DNA of 35,093 bases from Flaviflexus sp. (GTDB lineage Bacteria; Actinomycetota; Actinomycetes; Actinomycetales; Actinomycetaceae), in NCBI GenBank assembly GCA_030537635.1, contig JAUNVM010000023.1:1-35093 (forward strand). Reading direction: 5' to 3'. Shown here one piece after another: positions 34,042-35,093 of the stretch. Below the pieces are notes generated by a model. That model worked only from the letters and a program-made list of their open reading frames with translations. It had not been told where the DNA came from and searched no databases. The first letter of the stretch is position 1; each line of letters begins with the position of its first letter. The translations under genes were made by a program, and so were the position numbers.

Positions 34042-34811
34042 TGCCGCTCGAGCCCTCCACCATCGTCCTCATCCTGGCCGCAGCATTGCTTGCCGGATGG
34101 GTGGATTCCATCGCGGGCGGGGGAGGGCTCATTCAGCTTCCGGCCCTGCTGCTCTTTTCCGGGCTGCCGCCCATTCAGGTCATCGCTACCAACAAGGTGC
34201 CGGCTTTCCTCGGCACCTCCGTCTCGACGCTCACCTATTATCGGCGGGTCGGGCCGGACATGAGAACGGCGCTGCCCATGGCGGCGTGCGCGCTGGCCGG
34301 ATCGGTGGGCGGGGCGGCGCTCGCCTCCCTCATTCCCTCCGAGGCCTTTGAGCCCATCATTGTTGTCGCCTGTGCCGCCGTCGCTATCTGGACCGTGGTG
34401 CGCCGCGATGTGGGGCTCGTGACCGTTCTGCGGCACGGGGGCCGCAAGCACAATGTGCTCGCCGCGATCATCGGCACTGTCATCGGGGTTTATGATGGCG
34501 TGCTGGGGCCGGGCACCGGCTCCTTCCTCATTATCGGCCTCGTCGGCGTGCTCGGATATGCGTTCATGCCGGCCTCGGCGATCGCCAAGGTCGTCAACCT
34601 GGGCACCAATATTGGTGCCCTCGTTTTCTTCATTCCCGCCGGACATGTCAACTGGGGTATCGCGCTTCCTATGGCGGTGGCCAACATGCTGGGCAATTAC
34701 GTGGGCTCTCGCATGGCGGTGAGCAGGGGATCGGGCTTCGTCCGCCTTGTTTTCCTCATCGTCGTCACCGCCCTCATCCTCCGCCTCGGCTACAACCTCA
34801 TCACCCGATAG
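34041..34811 (+). CDS. TSUP (TauE/SafE) family sulfite/sulfonate exporter-type permease
   Basis: The 256-residue membrane protein has the two-repeat TauE/SafE layout: GWVDSIAGGGGLIQLPALL in the first half and GVYDGVLGPGTGSFLIIG in the second, each with the Gly-rich re-entrant motif. About seven to eight hydrophobic helices are visible. Family members move sulfite, sulfoacetate or other sulfur-containing organic anions; the substrate here is not known. The start at 34041 is preferred for the CATAAT box; a GTG at 34011 in frame has a GGAGG too close to work. It stands alone after the GlsB-type gene terminator. Confidence 0.87.
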   Translation: MPLEPSTIVLILAAALLAGWVDSIAGGGGLIQLPALLLFSGLPPIQVIATNKVPAFLGTSVSTLTYYRRVGPDMRTALPMAACALAGSVGGAALASLIPSEAFEPIIVVACAAVAIWTVVRRDVGLVTVLRHGGRKHNVLAAIIGTVIGVYDGVLGPGTGSFLIIGLVGVLGYAFMPASAIAKVVNLGTNIGALVFFIPAGHVNWGIALPMAVANMLGNYVGSRMAVSRGSGFVRLVFLIVVTALILRLGYNLITR

Positions 34812-34835
34812 CGCTTTGAACGCTTCGGGCCCTCG

Positions 34836-34885
34836 CCGGGGCATGGTCAGCCGCTCGAACCGCAGTCACGGCCCGGGGCATGGTC
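34836..34885. repeat. 13-bp direct repeat in the gap before tRNA-Lys
   Basis: CCGGGGCATGGTC occurs at 34836-34848 and 34873-34885, 37 bp apart, in the gap 34812-35041. The gap otherwise shows no gene. Confidence 0.5.
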
Positions 34886-35041
34886 TGTCATTGGTGAGAA
34901 TGCGGGCCGAGGAGGGGACGGCGTGAACGGCTGTCGAGCTCGCCAGGGCGGCTGGGGAGGCCAATGCGGATGCTGAGCCCGCGCGCCATGCTCGAGGCTA
35001 AATGGATGCGAGAAAACCTCGCCCTACCAACGTTTCGTTAG

Positions 35042-35093
35042 TAGGCCCCATGGGATTCGAACCCATAACCTACGGATTAAAAGTCCGGAGCTC
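35042..35093 (-). tRNA. tRNA-Lys (TTT), 5' part cut by window edge
   Basis: The minus strand shows the last 52 nt of a tRNA: the end of the D-arm (GAGC), the anticodon loop CTTTTAA (anticodon TTT), the variable loop and T-arm GGGTTCGAATCCC, the acceptor strand GGGGCCT and discriminator A. The 5' end lies beyond the window. Confidence 0.92.

Overview
The window is a chromosomal segment from a high-GC Gram-positive bacterium. The actinobacterial signs are a BldC-like regulator, a DUF3073 protein, an actinobacterial-type holin/DUF3618 pair, an Rv0807-like SCP protein beside purF/purM, many TAnnnT -10 boxes placed 6-7 nt before a start codon, and GC-rich terminators that mostly lack a U tract. 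A secreted nuclease with an LPITG sorting signal points to a sortase-carrying lineage, and a member of the Actinomycetaceae is my best guess. That is inferred from gene content, not from a phylogeny. I see no insertion sequence, prophage, CRISPR array or clear recent transfer, and most of the window is housekeeping and accessory metabolism.

Layout. 1-1466: 3' part of groEL with a strong terminator. 1777-3123 (-): HD-family phosphohydrolase homologue with a disordered acidic tail, divergent from an SDR oxidoreductase and PlsC-type acyltransferase pair (3271-4838). 5009-9111: purC, purS, purQ, purL. 9152-9601: long gap with a candidate structured RNA, then gdhA (9602-10948). 11231-17023: maltodextrin locus, malE-malF-malG on the minus strand and a GH13 alpha-glucosidase divergent on the plus strand, with a LacI-type operator-like site between them. 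17179-18852 (-): ptsI without a neighbouring ptsH. 19141-24094: five overlapping plus-strand genes, SCP-like protein, two-helix membrane protein, RNB ribonuclease, purF and purM. 24554-25970: DUF3073 (-), bldC (+), DUF3618 (-) and holin-like (-). 26237-28996: cell-wall-anchored nuclease. 29162-29432 (-): tRNA-Glu, tRNA-Asp, tRNA-Phe. 29594-34811: MscS-type channel, msrB / EEP-family hydrolase / AEC permease operon, GlsB-type small membrane protein and a TSUP permease. The right edge cuts a tRNA-Lys gene (-).

How it fits together. Six steps of de novo purine synthesis are encoded in two clusters (PurF, PurM and PurSQL, PurC); PurD, PurN, PurE/K, PurB and PurH are not here. GdhA feeds glutamate into the same nitrogen economy. 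The maltodextrin importer lacks its own ATPase gene, so it probably uses a shared MsiK-type ATPase encoded elsewhere, and the alpha-glucosidase would hydrolyse imported sugar inside the cell. PtsI would energise PTS permeases located elsewhere.

The most noteworthy observations are these: a repeated leaderless-start arrangement with shared TTAGGCT -10 elements, a loss of the Asp of the HD doublet in the HD protein, a strong hairpin between malE and malF that touches the malF ribosome binding site, a candidate small RNA before gdhA, a 21-bp-spaced direct repeat before bldC, and an RNB ribonuclease embedded in the purF-purM gene string.
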